A stretch of DNA of 64,000 nucleotides from Hankyongella sp964404985 (GTDB taxonomy: Bacteria; Pseudomonadota; Alphaproteobacteria; Sphingomonadales; Sphingomonadaceae), in NCBI GenBank assembly GCA_964404985.1, contig CAYOMD010000012.1, positions 1 to 64,000 of the forward strand, in the 5' to 3' direction. Both the position numbers and the translations under genes were made by a program. The notes under the pieces are model-generated. The model was not told the origin of the DNA, searched no databases, and was given only the letters and a program-made list of their open reading frames with translations. The stretch's first letter is position 1, and the number at the start of each line of letters is the position of its first letter. Shown here piece after piece: positions 50,524 to 59,826 of the stretch.

Positions 50524-51425
50524 GCGTCCGGCATCCGGGAGACACTGGCAGGCGTTGCTTTAGCGGCAACCTGCGCTTCCCGGTGCGCGATATAGATGGT
50601 CGAGCAGAAGATCATCAGCCCGCCGGCGATGGTCAGCAGGTCGAACGGCTCACCGAACAGCAGCACCCCATAAAGCGTCACCAGCATGAACCGCAGGAAG
50701 TCGAAGGGCAGCACGGCGCTTGCCTCGGCCAGGCGGAACGCATGCACGGTACCGGTCTGGCCGAGGATCGCCAGTCCGCCGAGTGCCAGCAGCTTCCAGG
50801 CTTCATCCAGATTTGGCACCTCCAGGTAGGGCAGCGCGAGGAGCAGCGAGGGCGGCACCATCAGCATGAAGGAATAGATGACGATCTGGTGACCCGGCTC
50901 CGTCGCCGACAGGCGTTTGACCGCCAGCAGCGAGAAGGCGGTCGAGAGCATGGCAATGATTGCGGCGGCGATGCCCGGTGTGAAGGGCAATTGGCCAGGC
51001 CGCATGACCACCAGCACGCCGACAAAGCCGATGACCAGCGCCACGATCCGCCGGATCCGCACCTGCTCCCCCAGCAGGACAATGGCCCCGATCGTCGCGA
51101 CCAGCGGCGCGCCGTAGTTGATGCCGAGCACCTGGGCCAGCGGCGCATTGGCGACCGCATAAAAAGTGCCGAAGGTCGCAATCACTCCTGATGTGGCACG
51201 CAACAGGTGACGACGCAGGCGGTCGCGCTGCATCAGCGCACGACGCTGCGGCCAGGCGAGTGGCAGAAGGAGCATGGATCCGATCAGGTTACGCCAGAAC
51301 ACCAGGGCAAACGGATGGATGGTCTGGCTGGTCAGGCGAATCAGCGCCCACATCGTGGCAAAGGATGCACACGCGAGGATGATCCAGCAGACCGCCTGGA
51401 AATAGGGCGAGCGCCGAGAAAACAT
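50520..51425 (-). CDS. EamA/DMT-family transporter
   Basis: The 301-residue protein has ten predicted membrane helices in two EamA repeats (about residues 12-145 and 155-285). Motifs such as PFALVFWRNLIGSMLLLPL and LDFLRFMLVTLYGVLLFGEPFDLLTIAGGLMIF are typical of drug/metabolite exporters. Substrate is unknown. The 3' end overlaps the PGPGW gene by 4 bases. Confidence 0.9.
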   Translation of the reverse strand: MFSRRSPYFQAVCWIILACASFATMWALIRLTSQTIHPFALVFWRNLIGSMLLLPLAWPQRRALMQRDRLRRHLLRATSGVIATFGTFYAVANAPLAQVLGINYGAPLVATIGAIVLLGEQVRIRRIVALVIGFVGVLVVMRPGQLPFTPGIAAAIIAMLSTAFSLLAVKRLSATEPGHQIVIYSFMLMVPPSLLLALPYLEVPNLDEAWKLLALGGLAILGQTGTVHAFRLAEASAVLPFDFLRFMLVTLYGVLLFGEPFDLLTIAGGLMIFCSTIYIAHREAQVAAKATPASVSRMPDA

Positions 51426-51517
51426 GGTCTTCTGTTAGGCTCTGGCACGAAGGCCGCCAAGCGGAAACGATGAACCGAGGGGCACCGTGCCGAATTGTCT
51501 GGATGCCAGCCTTGTCG

Positions 51518-52912
51518 TCAGGCGTCGAGCAGGCGGGTCAGGCGGTCAATATCGGCGGCCAGTTCACTGTCGGCAGCTTTCAGGTCAGTGATGCGTTTGA
51601 CTGCGTGCATTACAGTCGTGTGGTCGCGCCCGCCGAAGCGCCGCCCGATCTCCGGCAGGGAGCGCTGGGTCAACTGCTTGGAGAGATACATGGCGACCTG
51701 GCGCGGCCGGGCGACTTCGCGGGCCCGGCGATCCGACATCAGCTCCGAGAGCTTGAGATTGTAGAACTCGGCGACTCGCCGCTGGATTTCATCAATCGTC
51801 AGGCGGCGGTCGAACGCGCGCAGGACGTCAGAGAGCACCTGCCGGGCGAACGCCAGATCGATGGTCTTGCCGAGCAGCAGCGCGTGGCCGACAATGCGGT
51901 TGAGGGCGCCTTCCAGTTCGCGGACGTTCGAGGTGATGCGCCGGGCGAGAAACTCGACCACATCGCGCGGCACCGTGACATCGGTGGTCTGCTCGACTCG
52001 CGCCTGCAGGATATTCAGGCGCAACTCATAGTCAGCTGGATTGATGGCCGCGACCAGGCCCCACTGCAGACGCGAGCGGACCCGCTCCTCAATGCCCTCG
52101 ATGTCATAGAGGCTGCGGTCCGCCGAGATGACCAGCTTGCGGCCCTCACCGATCAGCGTGTTGATGGTGTGGAAAAACTCGCTTTGGGTCGATTCCTTGC
52201 CGGCAAAGAACTGGATATCGTCGATCAGCAGCATGTCGACGCTGCGGAAACGCTCCTTGAAGGCGATGGTATCCTGGTGGCGCAGGGCTGCCATGAACTG
52301 CAGCATGAACTTCTCGGCCGTGATGTAGACCACCTTGGCCGCCGGATCCCGCCGGCGCACTTCCCAGCCGATCGCATGCATCAGGTGGGTTTTGCCCATA
52401 CCGACGCCGGAATGCATGAACAGCGGATTGAAGTTGACTGGCCCGCCCTGGGCAAGCCTCAGGGCCGCATTGTAGGCGCACTCGTTCGACGGCCCGATGA
52501 CAAAGCGCTCGAACGTGTGGCGCTCCTCGAGTCGGCCCCCGAAGTCGAGGTCAGCAGCCGGTGCTTCCACGACCGGGAGCGGCACCAGTGCTGCGGCAGG
52601 CTGGCTGCTCATGGTCGGGGCCACGATCAGGCGCAAGGTGGTGACGCCCGGCATCTTGCTGGCCCACAGACCCCGCAGACGCTCGGCAAAGTGGCTCTTG
52701 ATCCAGTCACACATGAAGTGTGTGGGCAGGCTGAGCACGACATCCTGGTCAGCAACACGCACGAACTGGATCGGCTTCACCCATGAGTCGTAGGTACGCT
52801 GACCCAGCTCCGCCCGCAGGCGTTCCTGGATATACGACCAGATCGCTCCCAGATCCTCCCCGACCGGAGCAGTGGTTGTCGTCGCAGTTGTATCTGCGGT
52901 CATTGCTTTCAT
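51518..52912 (-). CDS. dnaA: Chromosomal replication initiator DnaA
   Basis: The ~464-residue AAA+ protein binds and opens the replication origin. Domain I covers WSYIQERLRAELGQRTYDSWVKPIQF; domain III has the Walker A HSGVGMGKTHLMHAIG and Walker B MLLIDDIQFFAGK; domain IV has the DNA-binding signature DHTTVMHAVKRI. I use the ATG at 52912 (AAGGA eight bases upstream); the ATG at 52903 is equally plausible. Upstream sequence lies rpsT, a gene order typical of sphingomonads. Confidence 0.97.
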   Translation of the reverse strand: MKAMTADTTATTTTAPVGEDLGAIWSYIQERLRAELGQRTYDSWVKPIQFVRVADQDVVLSLPTHFMCDWIKSHFAERLRGLWASKMPGVTTLRLIVAPTMSSQPAAALVPLPVVEAPAADLDFGGRLEERHTFERFVIGPSNECAYNAALRLAQGGPVNFNPLFMHSGVGMGKTHLMHAIGWEVRRRDPAAKVVYITAEKFMLQFMAALRHQDTIAFKERFRSVDMLLIDDIQFFAGKESTQSEFFHTINTLIGEGRKLVISADRSLYDIEGIEERVRSRLQWGLVAAINPADYELRLNILQARVEQTTDVTVPRDVVEFLARRITSNVRELEGALNRIVGHALLLGKTIDLAFARQVLSDVLRAFDRRLTIDEIQRRVAEFYNLKLSELMSDRRAREVARPRQVAMYLSKQLTQRSLPEIGRRFGGRDHTTVMHAVKRITDLKAADSELAADIDRLTRLLDA

Positions 52913-53410
52913 TCTCCAAATCCTTAGCGTCTGCACAGTTGTCGTGGACGCCGAAAGATAGCGATCCTTGCGCAGGCTGCGTATTTCGTCGGTTGCCTTA
53001 CACAATAACACTTGGGCCCTGCCAGCGCAGGCTCAAGTTAATCCAGGGTATGTGCGAGGAATCCGGCGGGCATGCGCGCTTAAAAGAAGGGGATCAGTAC
53101 GCCTGGTAACGAGACAAAAACCCCGAAATGCAGGCGAGTCTGACTTGTTTTGATTGTGTAAATCTGTGAGAAGACTTGCCCATTTCATTCACCGATGCGT
53201 TTTGTACTGGCCCCGTTACGTCAAGACATAGAAGATAGGCTAGCGTGACCATGCCTCGCAAGCCCTTCAAAGTGGCAAGAGGGGAAATAAATCGATTGAC
53301 ACAGAATCCACGAAAACGCTCTGTTATAGCCAAGCCGAGAGAATGATTTCACTTTTATGACTACCCGAGTCGAAGCGTTAAAACCCCGGCATAATTCAGG
53401 GCAATAGACG
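52913..53410. other. dnaA upstream region
   Basis: The ~500-base gap between dnaA and the rpsT terminator has no convincing gene. It is locally AT-rich around 53130-53180 and 53285-53360. I searched by eye for DnaA boxes (TTATNCACA): only 6-of-9 matches are seen, such as AATCCAC near 53305 and TGTGTAAAT near 53157. TTGACA at 53296-53301 with TGTTAT 20 bases further resembles a plus-strand promoter with too long a spacer. An origin here is neither shown nor excluded. Confidence 0.4.
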
Positions 53411-53444
53411 AAAACAGGCAGCCCGGCGATGTGCCAGGCTGCCC
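53411..53444 (-). terminator. Intrinsic terminator of rpsT
   Basis: On the minus strand GGGCAGCC and GGCTGCC (plus about 53437-53444 and 53417-53423) form a 7-bp stem followed by TGTTTT. It lies 40 bases past the rpsT stop. Confidence 0.8.
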
Positions 53445-53483
53445 GTTGCAAAACCCGCAAAGGTTGATTTAAAGTCTGTTGCT

Positions 53484-53747
53484 CTAGCCGAGCAGTTTGA
53501 CCCGGGCGGACAGACGCGAGATCTTACGCGCCACCGTATTCTTGTGCAGGACGCCACGGCTGACGCCGCGCATCATTTCCGGCTGTGCGGCACGCAGGGC
53601 TTCGGCCGCTGCAGTCTTGTCGCCGGTCGCGATTGCCGACTCGACCTTCTTCACGAAGGTCCGAATCCGGCTCACCCGAGCCTTGTTGATGTCGGCGCGA
53701 CGATCATTGCGCCGGATGCGCTTGCGCGCCTGCGGAGTATTAGCCAT
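53484..53747 (-). CDS. rpsT: 30S ribosomal protein S20
   Basis: The 87-residue basic protein begins MANTPQARKRIRRNDRRADINKAR and is all helical, as in S20, which binds 16S rRNA helix 44 and assists 30S assembly. The start is at 53747 behind GAGGACAGGA. A terminator follows at 53411-53444, separating it from dnaA. Confidence 0.97.
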   Translation of the reverse strand: MANTPQARKRIRRNDRRADINKARVSRIRTFVKKVESAIATGDKTAAAEALRAAQPEMMRGVSRGVLHKNTVARKISRLSARVKLLG

Positions 53748-53852
53748 TCCTGTCCTCGGTGCTCGCCGGAGCACAATAAACACGTACACCCGGCGGCGGC
53801 CGGGCGCGGAAAGCGGGAGGCTATGACAGAGTCGCCCGCACTGGTCAACCGC

Positions 53853-54209
53853 TCATCGCGCGGGGTTTGTGACAGGCTGAATGTCGATGGTGATGCGGAC
53901 ACCGGACTCTGCAGGCTCGACGTGCAACTGCGTGCGCTCGCCGTCCCGCTGAAAGGCCCCGGACCCGGCATCGGCGGCCCAGCCGAGGGCGGTGAGCGCC
54001 TGGGTGTAGTAGCGCAGGACCGCATCCGGGGTCGCCTCACCCTCCAGCACGATGCGGGCGATTCGACCGCTTTCGACATCGAAGGCAAACCCCAGTTCGG
54101 CGCGCTCGGTGAGGCCCGGCATCAGCGGCGCATCGATATCCCGCAGCAGCGATCCGGCGGCCATAAGCCCCAGCGCTGCCAGCAAGCCAAAGGACATGCG
54201 AAGTTTCAT
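53853..54209 (-). CDS. Hypothetical exported protein
   Basis: The 118-residue product has an N-terminal hydrophobic segment (FGLLAALGLMAAGSLL), then a small alpha/beta domain with DAVLRYYTQALTALGWAADAGSGAFQRDGERTQLHVEPAESGVRITIDI, which resembles the helix-strand layout of small periplasmic domains with a terminal tail. No family is certain. Its start overlaps the mutM stop by 4 bases, so translation is coupled to mutM. Confidence 0.72.
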   Translation of the reverse strand: MKLRMSFGLLAALGLMAAGSLLRDIDAPLMPGLTERAELGFAFDVESGRIARIVLEGEATPDAVLRYYTQALTALGWAADAGSGAFQRDGERTQLHVEPAESGVRITIDIQPVTNPAR

Positions 54210-55021
54210 GACTGGCAGCTTCCGCAAAAAAAGGTGGACCGGTTGGACTGGACCCGGCGCATAACCGGGCGGGTGCACCGGCGGCAAGGCTCGTCCTCGC
54301 GACCATAGACCTGCCATGCATGCTGAAAATAGCCGAGTTCGCCGTCAATCTGTACATAGTCACGCAGCGAAGAACCGCCAGCCTCGATGGCGCGGCCAAG
54401 CACATCGACTATTGCCGCCGCCAGGGTGTCCGACTCGAGGGCGGTCAGGCTGGATGCCGGGCGCATCGGGGCGATCCCAGCCTGGAACAGGGCCTCGCAG
54501 GCGTAGATGTTGCCGATGCCGGCCACCACGGCCTGATCCAGCAATGCGGCCTTGACCGGGGACCGCCGGCCGGCAAACGCTGCATGCAGAATCGGGCCGC
54601 CAAAGCCGTTGCCCAGCGGCTCCGGCCCCAGGGCGGCGATCAACGGGTGTGCGGTCCAGTCGTCGTGACGCGCCAGCAGCAGGGAGCCGAACCGACGCGG
54701 ATCATTGAAGACGAGACGCCGCCCGGCTTCGGTCTCGAACAGGACGTGGTCGTGTGTCTCCTCGGCCACCGGGTCGATGCGCATCCGTCCGCTCATGCCT
54801 AGGTGGAGGATGGCCACGTCGCCGCGATCCGTATCGATCAGCCCGTATTTGGCGCGCCGCCGCACGCCCTGTATCCGCGCACCGGTCAGGCGCTCGGCGA
54901 AGTCGTCGGGGATCGGCCAGCGCAGGTCCGGGCGGTGTACCGTGACTTTGCTTAGCCGCTGTCCGGTCAGAGCTGCGGCCAGGCCGCGGCATACGGTTTC
55001 GACTTCAGGAAGTTCGGGCAT
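54206..55021 (-). CDS. mutM: Formamidopyrimidine-DNA glycosylase
   Basis: The 271-residue bifunctional glycosylase/AP lyase removes 8-oxoguanine and Fapy lesions. It starts MPELPEVETV with the catalytic proline and glutamate, contains the conserved lysine in SGRMRI-type context, and ends with a four-cysteine zinc finger (CRRCTRPVMRRVQSNRSTFFCGSC). Length is typical. Its stop overlaps the downstream hypothetical gene by 4 bases. Confidence 0.97.
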   Translation of the reverse strand: MPELPEVETVCRGLAAALTGQRLSKVTVHRPDLRWPIPDDFAERLTGARIQGVRRRAKYGLIDTDRGDVAILHLGMSGRMRIDPVAEETHDHVLFETEAGRRLVFNDPRRFGSLLLARHDDWTAHPLIAALGPEPLGNGFGGPILHAAFAGRRSPVKAALLDQAVVAGIGNIYACEALFQAGIAPMRPASSLTALESDTLAAAIVDVLGRAIEAGGSSLRDYVQIDGELGYFQHAWQVYGREDEPCRRCTRPVMRRVQSNRSTFFCGSCQS

Positions 55022-55124
55022 GAACAGCGTTCCATAAACGGCAGTTTGGCTCTAGACCTCACCATATGAGGGCTTCGACACATGAAGACCTCCTTGTGCC
55101 TGCCTTATGGGAAATCTCAAAATC

Positions 55125-56126
55125 ATGACGTCGCGTGTCCTCTCCGGAATCCAGCCGACCGGCAACCTGCACCTGGGAAATTACCTTGGCGCTATCGTCC
55201 ACTGGGTGCGCATGCAGGAGGAGCATCCCTGCCTGTTCTGCATCGTTGACCTGCACGCCATCACGGTGTGGCAGGACCCGGCGGCCCTGCGCGCCAACAC
55301 GCTGGAAATGGCAGCGGCGTTGCTTGCGTCCGGCATCGACCCGGCCAAGGCGATCCTGTTTGTGCAGTCGCACGTGCCGCAGCACGCAGAGCTCGGTTGG
55401 GTGCTGAATTGTGTTGCCCGGATCGGCTGGCTCAACCGCATGGTGCAGTTCAAGGAGAAGGCGGGCAAGGACCGGGAGGGAGCGAGCGTCGGCCTATACA
55501 GCTATCCGGTCCTGCAGGCGGCCGATATCCTGATCTACCGGGCGACCCATGTGCCGGTGGGCGAGGACCAGAAGCAGCACCTCGAGCTGGCGCGTGACAT
55601 CGCCCAGAAGTTCAACACGGACTATGGAGTCGAGCTGTTTCCCCAACCGGCACCGATCATCCAGGGCCCGGCGACACGGGTGATGAGCCTGCGCGATGGC
55701 CATGCCAAAATGTCCAAATCCGACTCGTCGGACTTCAGCCGCATCAATCTGACCGATGACGCCGACACCATCGCCCAGAAAGTGCGCAAGGCCAAGACGG
55801 ACCCGGAGCCGCTGCCGGACCATGAAGAGGCGCTTGCCGGCCGGCCGGAAGCGCAGAATCTGGTGGGCATTTATGCCGCCATGTCCGGCATGACGCGCGC
55901 GGACGTGCTGCAGCAATTCGCAGGGCAAGGCTTCGGGGCGTTCAAGCCGGCGCTGACCGAGCAACTGGTCAGCCGACTCGCACCCGTAGCGGATGAATTC
56001 AACCGTTTGCGACGCGACCCGGGGCATTTGCACGCCGTTCTGGCGCAGGGTGCCGAGAAAGCGCAGGCACTCGCCGCAAACACCCTGCGGTCTGTCTACG
56101 AGACTGTAGGATTTCTGGCGCGATGA
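55125..56126 (+). CDS. trpS: Tryptophan--tRNA ligase
   Basis: The ~333-residue class I synthetase has the HIGH-like motif PTGNLHLGNYLGA, the tryptophan-pocket block SYPVLQAADILIYRATHVPVGEDQKQHLELARDIA and the KMSKS loop in HAKMSKSDSSD. I chose the ATG at 55125, as homologues start just before RVLSGIQPTG; the ATG at 55107 is possible. It is divergent from mutM. Confidence 0.96.
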   Translation: MTSRVLSGIQPTGNLHLGNYLGAIVHWVRMQEEHPCLFCIVDLHAITVWQDPAALRANTLEMAAALLASGIDPAKAILFVQSHVPQHAELGWVLNCVARIGWLNRMVQFKEKAGKDREGASVGLYSYPVLQAADILIYRATHVPVGEDQKQHLELARDIAQKFNTDYGVELFPQPAPIIQGPATRVMSLRDGHAKMSKSDSSDFSRINLTDDADTIAQKVRKAKTDPEPLPDHEEALAGRPEAQNLVGIYAAMSGMTRADVLQQFAGQGFGAFKPALTEQLVSRLAPVADEFNRLRRDPGHLHAVLAQGAEKAQALAANTLRSVYETVGFLAR

Positions 56127-56196
56127 GTATATGATGACAGCTTGATCGACTTCAGACGTTCCTGAGGGGGTGCGTTCTACCCGGGAGAGTGTCGCG

Positions 56197-56895
56197 ATGA
56201 CTCAAGCTGTCGAGATGACCCATAATAATTCGCACAGCGCCAAGCGCGCGCTCATCGCCGTCGGTATGGCGGCATTCCTGTTGGCGGGGTGCGCCTCCCG
56301 CTTCAAGGCGGATGTCGCCCGCTTCTACACCCCGACGCTGCCGAAGGCCGAGAGCTTCCAGGTTGTCCCCAGCGACCCGGCCAAGGTTGGCAGTCTGGAG
56401 TTTGCACAATATGCTGATCTCGTGCGCAACAAGCTGATCGCGCAGGGCTATCGTCCTGCCGCACAAGGGGAAGTGCCGACGCTCGACGTCCGGCTGGATT
56501 ATGTATTGTCATCAGGGCGAGAGCAGATACGCTCCACGCATTCACCATCGTTCGGGTTTTATGGCCTGGCACCCTACGGCTTCTACGGCTACTCCCCCCG
56601 CAGCCGTTTCGGCTTTGGCGGATACGGGTCGTTCGGCGGATACGGAGCCTATGGCGGCTCAGAGGTCAGCAGCCGCACCATTTACACCCGCGGCCTGACC
56701 CTCGAGATTACCAAGGCCGGCAAGCCGGAGGAAAAACTGTTCGAGGGTCGCGCGATCTCCGACGGTGCCGATGGCCGCCTGACCGAGGTGGTCCCCTATC
56801 TCGTGCAGGCTATGTTCGAGGAGTTTCCGGGCCAGTCCGGCGTAACCAAGCGGGTTGTGATCAAGACTCCAAACAAAAGCGGCAACAGCTACTGA
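56197..56895 (+). CDS. DUF4136 lipoprotein with Gly/Tyr-rich region
   Basis: The ~232-residue lipoprotein (lipobox LLAGC) has a DUF4136-like domain: FKADVARFYTPTLPKAESFQVVPSDP, GYRPAAQGEVPTLDVRLDYVLSSGRE and, near the end, GRAISDGADGRLTEVVPYLVQAMFEEFPG. A glycine-, tyrosine- and phenylalanine-rich loop (about residues 120-160) interrupts it. Family function is unknown. The start at 56197 follows GGGAGAG. Confidence 0.87.
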   Translation: MTQAVEMTHNNSHSAKRALIAVGMAAFLLAGCASRFKADVARFYTPTLPKAESFQVVPSDPAKVGSLEFAQYADLVRNKLIAQGYRPAAQGEVPTLDVRLDYVLSSGREQIRSTHSPSFGFYGLAPYGFYGYSPRSRFGFGGYGSFGGYGAYGGSEVSSRTIYTRGLTLEITKAGKPEEKLFEGRAISDGADGRLTEVVPYLVQAMFEEFPGQSGVTKRVVIKTPNKSGNSY

Positions 56896-56974
56896 ACCGA
56901 GGATCCAGAAAAATACTGGACCGGGCGCCTGCGACCTGCAACGACACCGCATGTCATGCAGGACGGAGGGTTAG

Positions 56975-58006
56975 ATGGCCGGCTTGAATGGGCTTTGGCA
57001 ACAGGCGCGCGAAAGCGTGGAGTCATTGACACGTCGCCTGACAGGGTCAGGGCGCACGCGACCCGATGATGCCGCGCCTGCCACTGCGCGGCGTCTCAAC
57101 AAGGCGTTGCTGTTCGGGCTGGCGCCGATCATCTTGATCATCACCTATTTTGGCATAGGCGGGTTGATGCGCCACACGATTGACACCGATACGGCGTTTC
57201 GCCCCGGTGTTGCGGACCTCCCCCCCAACGGCAGTGTCGCGGTTGCGATGGCGAGCGGCCTGCTCGACCGCGAAACCCGTGTGCATGGCTGGGTGCCGGA
57301 TGACCCCTGGTTTTACCCGACCGCCTGGCTCGACAATATGCCGAACTTCCAGAAAGGCATGCGCAGCATGACCTTGCAATTCATTCTGGAGCTGAAGGAC
57401 CAGGTGGCGCGCACCCGCGGCTCCGGCGGCACCGACCCGAAGCTGGAGGCGGCTTTCGAGGAACTCTCCTACCCGCCGGACCGCTGGTGGATCAGCGCGT
57501 CCTGGCCACCGATCCGCGCGTCCTCTGCCTCGCAATACACGGCCGCAATCGCGGACCTGCGAGACTATAACCAGCGGGTTGCCAGCGGCACTGCCCTGTT
57601 CGAGCGCCGGAGCGACAGCCTGAATGCCGCGCTCGACCGCATGGCGCTGAGCCTCGGCGCAGCCTCTGCCACGCTCGACCGCCATGTGGTCGCGCATCAG
57701 GGCGGGCTGTGGGACCGCAAGGCCGATGATCTGTTCTATGACGTGCAAGGCCGCGCCTATGCCGCACACATGATCCTGCTCGGCCTGCAACAGGATTATG
57801 CCGATTTGATCCAGCAGCGCCAGGTCGGCAATGTCTGGGGCGAACTGATGGCCAGCCTTGAGGAGGTGGTCGGCATGGATCCGATCATCGTGCTGAACGG
57901 CAAAACCGGCAGCACGCTGGTCAAGAACCACCTGGCGGAACAGGGCTTCGCACTGCTGCGTGCCCGCACCCAGTTGCGCGAGTTGACCGCGATCCTGCAG
58001 AAATGA
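56975..58006 (+). CDS. DUF2333 family membrane-anchored protein
   Basis: The 343-residue protein has a basic N-terminus, one membrane helix (about residues 43-65: LLFGLAPIILIITYFGIGGLM) and a large periplasmic part with MASGLLDRETRVHGWVPDDPWFYPTAWLDNMPNFQKGM and repeated helices, matching DUF2333. Function is unknown. It lies between DUF4136 and a universal-stress-protein gene with short gaps. Confidence 0.87.
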   Translation: MAGLNGLWQQARESVESLTRRLTGSGRTRPDDAAPATARRLNKALLFGLAPIILIITYFGIGGLMRHTIDTDTAFRPGVADLPPNGSVAVAMASGLLDRETRVHGWVPDDPWFYPTAWLDNMPNFQKGMRSMTLQFILELKDQVARTRGSGGTDPKLEAAFEELSYPPDRWWISASWPPIRASSASQYTAAIADLRDYNQRVASGTALFERRSDSLNAALDRMALSLGAASATLDRHVVAHQGGLWDRKADDLFYDVQGRAYAAHMILLGLQQDYADLIQQRQVGNVWGELMASLEEVVGMDPIIVLNGKTGSTLVKNHLAEQGFALLRARTQLRELTAILQK

Positions 58007-58058
58007 CCCGGCGGCAACGCCTCTTGCCGGATCGCGCAACTGGCGGCATCGTCAGGGC

Positions 58059-58547
58059 ATGACAGATGCCGACACGCCGCTGATCCGCCCGCACAAGTTC
58101 GTCGCCGTGGTGGACGAGACGCCTGAATGCGCCTTGGCTGTGCGGTTTGCCGCGCGCCGGGCGTCCCTCACGCCGGCAGACCGGGTTGCCCTGATCCATG
58201 TCACACCGCCGCTCGATTTCGTGCAGTGGGGCGGGGTGCAGGAGATGATGGAGGAGGAGGCTCACGAGAACGCACTCGCGACGCTCGACGCCCATACGCA
58301 TCAGGTCAGTGCGCTGTCCGGGCATATGCCGGAGCTGATCGTCAAGATCGGCAAGACCGAGAGCGAAATCCTGGACGCGATCCGCACCGACCCCAGCGTC
58401 TATGCGCTGGTGCTGGCAACGGCTGCCCGTGGCGAGCCGGGACCGTTGGTCAGCTATTTCGTCAGCAATGCCAGTTCTCTGCCCTGTATTCTGGTGGTGG
58501 TGCCGGGCAGCCTGAAGCCCGAGGACATCGACAGGCTGGTTCGTTGA
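58059..58547 (+). CDS. Universal stress protein (UspA family)
   Basis: The 162-residue protein has the Usp fold: VAVVDETPECALAVRFAARRAS at the start and VLATAARGEPGPLVSYFVSNASSLPCILVVVPG at the end. The usual ATP-binding G2xG9GS pattern is only partly kept (GEPGPLVSYFVSNASS), so nucleotide binding is uncertain. It lies upstream of the NifU-like gene. Confidence 0.88.
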   Translation: MTDADTPLIRPHKFVAVVDETPECALAVRFAARRASLTPADRVALIHVTPPLDFVQWGGVQEMMEEEAHENALATLDAHTHQVSALSGHMPELIVKIGKTESEILDAIRTDPSVYALVLATAARGEPGPLVSYFVSNASSLPCILVVVPGSLKPEDIDRLVR

Positions 58548-58628
58548 ATTCGGACTGATTTGGTCTTTAAGGCTTGACGCCTCAGGCCCTGCTGCCCACA
58601 TGCTCGGTAAAACTTCAGGATACCCGCC

Positions 58629-59183
58629 ATGTTCATCGAGACGGAACGCACACCAAACCCCGCGACGCTCAAGTTCCTGCCAGACCAGCCGGTCACCGAT
58701 GGCGGCAGCCTGAACGTGACATCGCCGGAAGCGGCGGAAGTGGCACCACTGGCTGAAGCCCTGTTTGCGCTCGGCGATGTGACAGGCGTGTTCTTCGGGC
58801 CGAATTTTATTACCGTCACCAAGGCAGAAGGGTCGGCCGACTGGGTCGAGCTGAAACCCGCTATTCTTGCCGCCATCATGCAGCACCTGCGCCACGGTCC
58901 GCTCGTCACCACAGTGACGGACACAGCAGACGGCAGCGACGATCCGGCGGATGCCGACATCGTCGCCCAGATCAAGGACTTGCTGGAAACCCGCGTGCGC
59001 CCGGCAGTGGCCCGCGACGGGGGCGATATCGTCTACAAGTCGTTCCAGAACGGCGTTGTCTATCTGCATATGCAGGGGGCATGTTCCGGTTGTCCGTCAT
59101 CGACAATGACGCTCAAGAACGGCATAGAGACGTTACTCAAGCATTATGTGCCGGAAGTGACTGAGGTTCGTGCGATCGCCTGA
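58629..59183 (+). CDS. NifU-like Fe-S scaffold protein (Nfu)
   Basis: The 184-residue protein has an N-terminal Nfu domain (MFIETERTPNPATLKFLPDQPV) and a C-terminal NifU domain with the CxxC pair in GACSGCPSSTMTLKNGIETLLKHYVPEV, which holds a transferable [4Fe-4S] cluster. It delivers clusters to target proteins. Position before rutE-tsaB-rimI is common in sphingomonads. Confidence 0.95.
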   Translation: MFIETERTPNPATLKFLPDQPVTDGGSLNVTSPEAAEVAPLAEALFALGDVTGVFFGPNFITVTKAEGSADWVELKPAILAAIMQHLRHGPLVTTVTDTADGSDDPADADIVAQIKDLLETRVRPAVARDGGDIVYKSFQNGVVYLHMQGACSGCPSSTMTLKNGIETLLKHYVPEVTEVRAIA

Positions 59184-59216
59184 TCCGCTCAGTCTCCGGC
59201 GAACGGAGGCTCAATA

Positions 59217-59807
59217 ATGGCATCGATCGTTTCAGACCAGGATCTCGACACCCTGTTTCGTGCAGCACGCAGTCACAGTCACTGGCGCGACGAGCCGGTG
59301 ACGGACGTGCAACTGGAAGCCCTGTACGATCTTACCCGCTGGGGGCCGACGTCGGCCAACTGTTCCCCGGCGCGTCTGGTGTTTGTGAAGTCGGATGACG
59401 CCAAGGCCAGGCTCATCCCTTGTGTCAGCGCCGGCAATACCGAGAAAGTGCGCACGGCACCGGTCACGGCAATCATCGGCTACGACCGCAAGTTCTACGA
59501 CCGCATCCCCGAGCTGTTTCCCCACAATCCGGGCGCACGCGACTGGTTCACGGCACCGGATATGGCCGAGGAAACTGCCTTCCGGAACTCCAGCCTGCAG
59601 GGCGCCTACTTGATTTTAGCTGCTCGGGCGCTCGGGCTTGACTGCGGGCCGATGTCCGGGTTCGACAAGGACAAGGTGGACGCCGCCTTCTTCGCCGGGA
59701 CCGACATCCGGTCCAACTTCATCTGTGCCATTGGCTATGGCGCGCATGACAAGCTTTTCCCGCGCTCACCACGCCTGAGCTTTGCGGATGCGTGTTCCAT
59801 CCTCTGA
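59217..59807 (+). CDS. rutE: Malonic semialdehyde reductase (nitroreductase family)
   Basis: The 196-residue FMN protein belongs to the RutE/HadB branch of nitroreductases. RSHSHWRDEPVTDVQLEALYDLTRWGPTSANCSPAR is the phosphate/flavin-binding region and CGPMSGFDKDKVDAAFF near the end is characteristic. RutE reduces malonic semialdehyde in pyrimidine breakdown; other rut genes are absent here, so its role may be broader. Confidence 0.9.
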   Translation: MASIVSDQDLDTLFRAARSHSHWRDEPVTDVQLEALYDLTRWGPTSANCSPARLVFVKSDDAKARLIPCVSAGNTEKVRTAPVTAIIGYDRKFYDRIPELFPHNPGARDWFTAPDMAEETAFRNSSLQGAYLILAARALGLDCGPMSGFDKDKVDAAFFAGTDIRSNFICAIGYGAHDKLFPRSPRLSFADACSIL

Positions 59808-59826
59808 GCAGACCCAGTACTGTACG

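Noticed and set aside
53296..53329. Plus-strand promoter TTGACA with TTATAG or TGTTAT
   Set aside because: The spacer is 20-22 bases and there is no gene downstream on that strand before the rpsT terminator.
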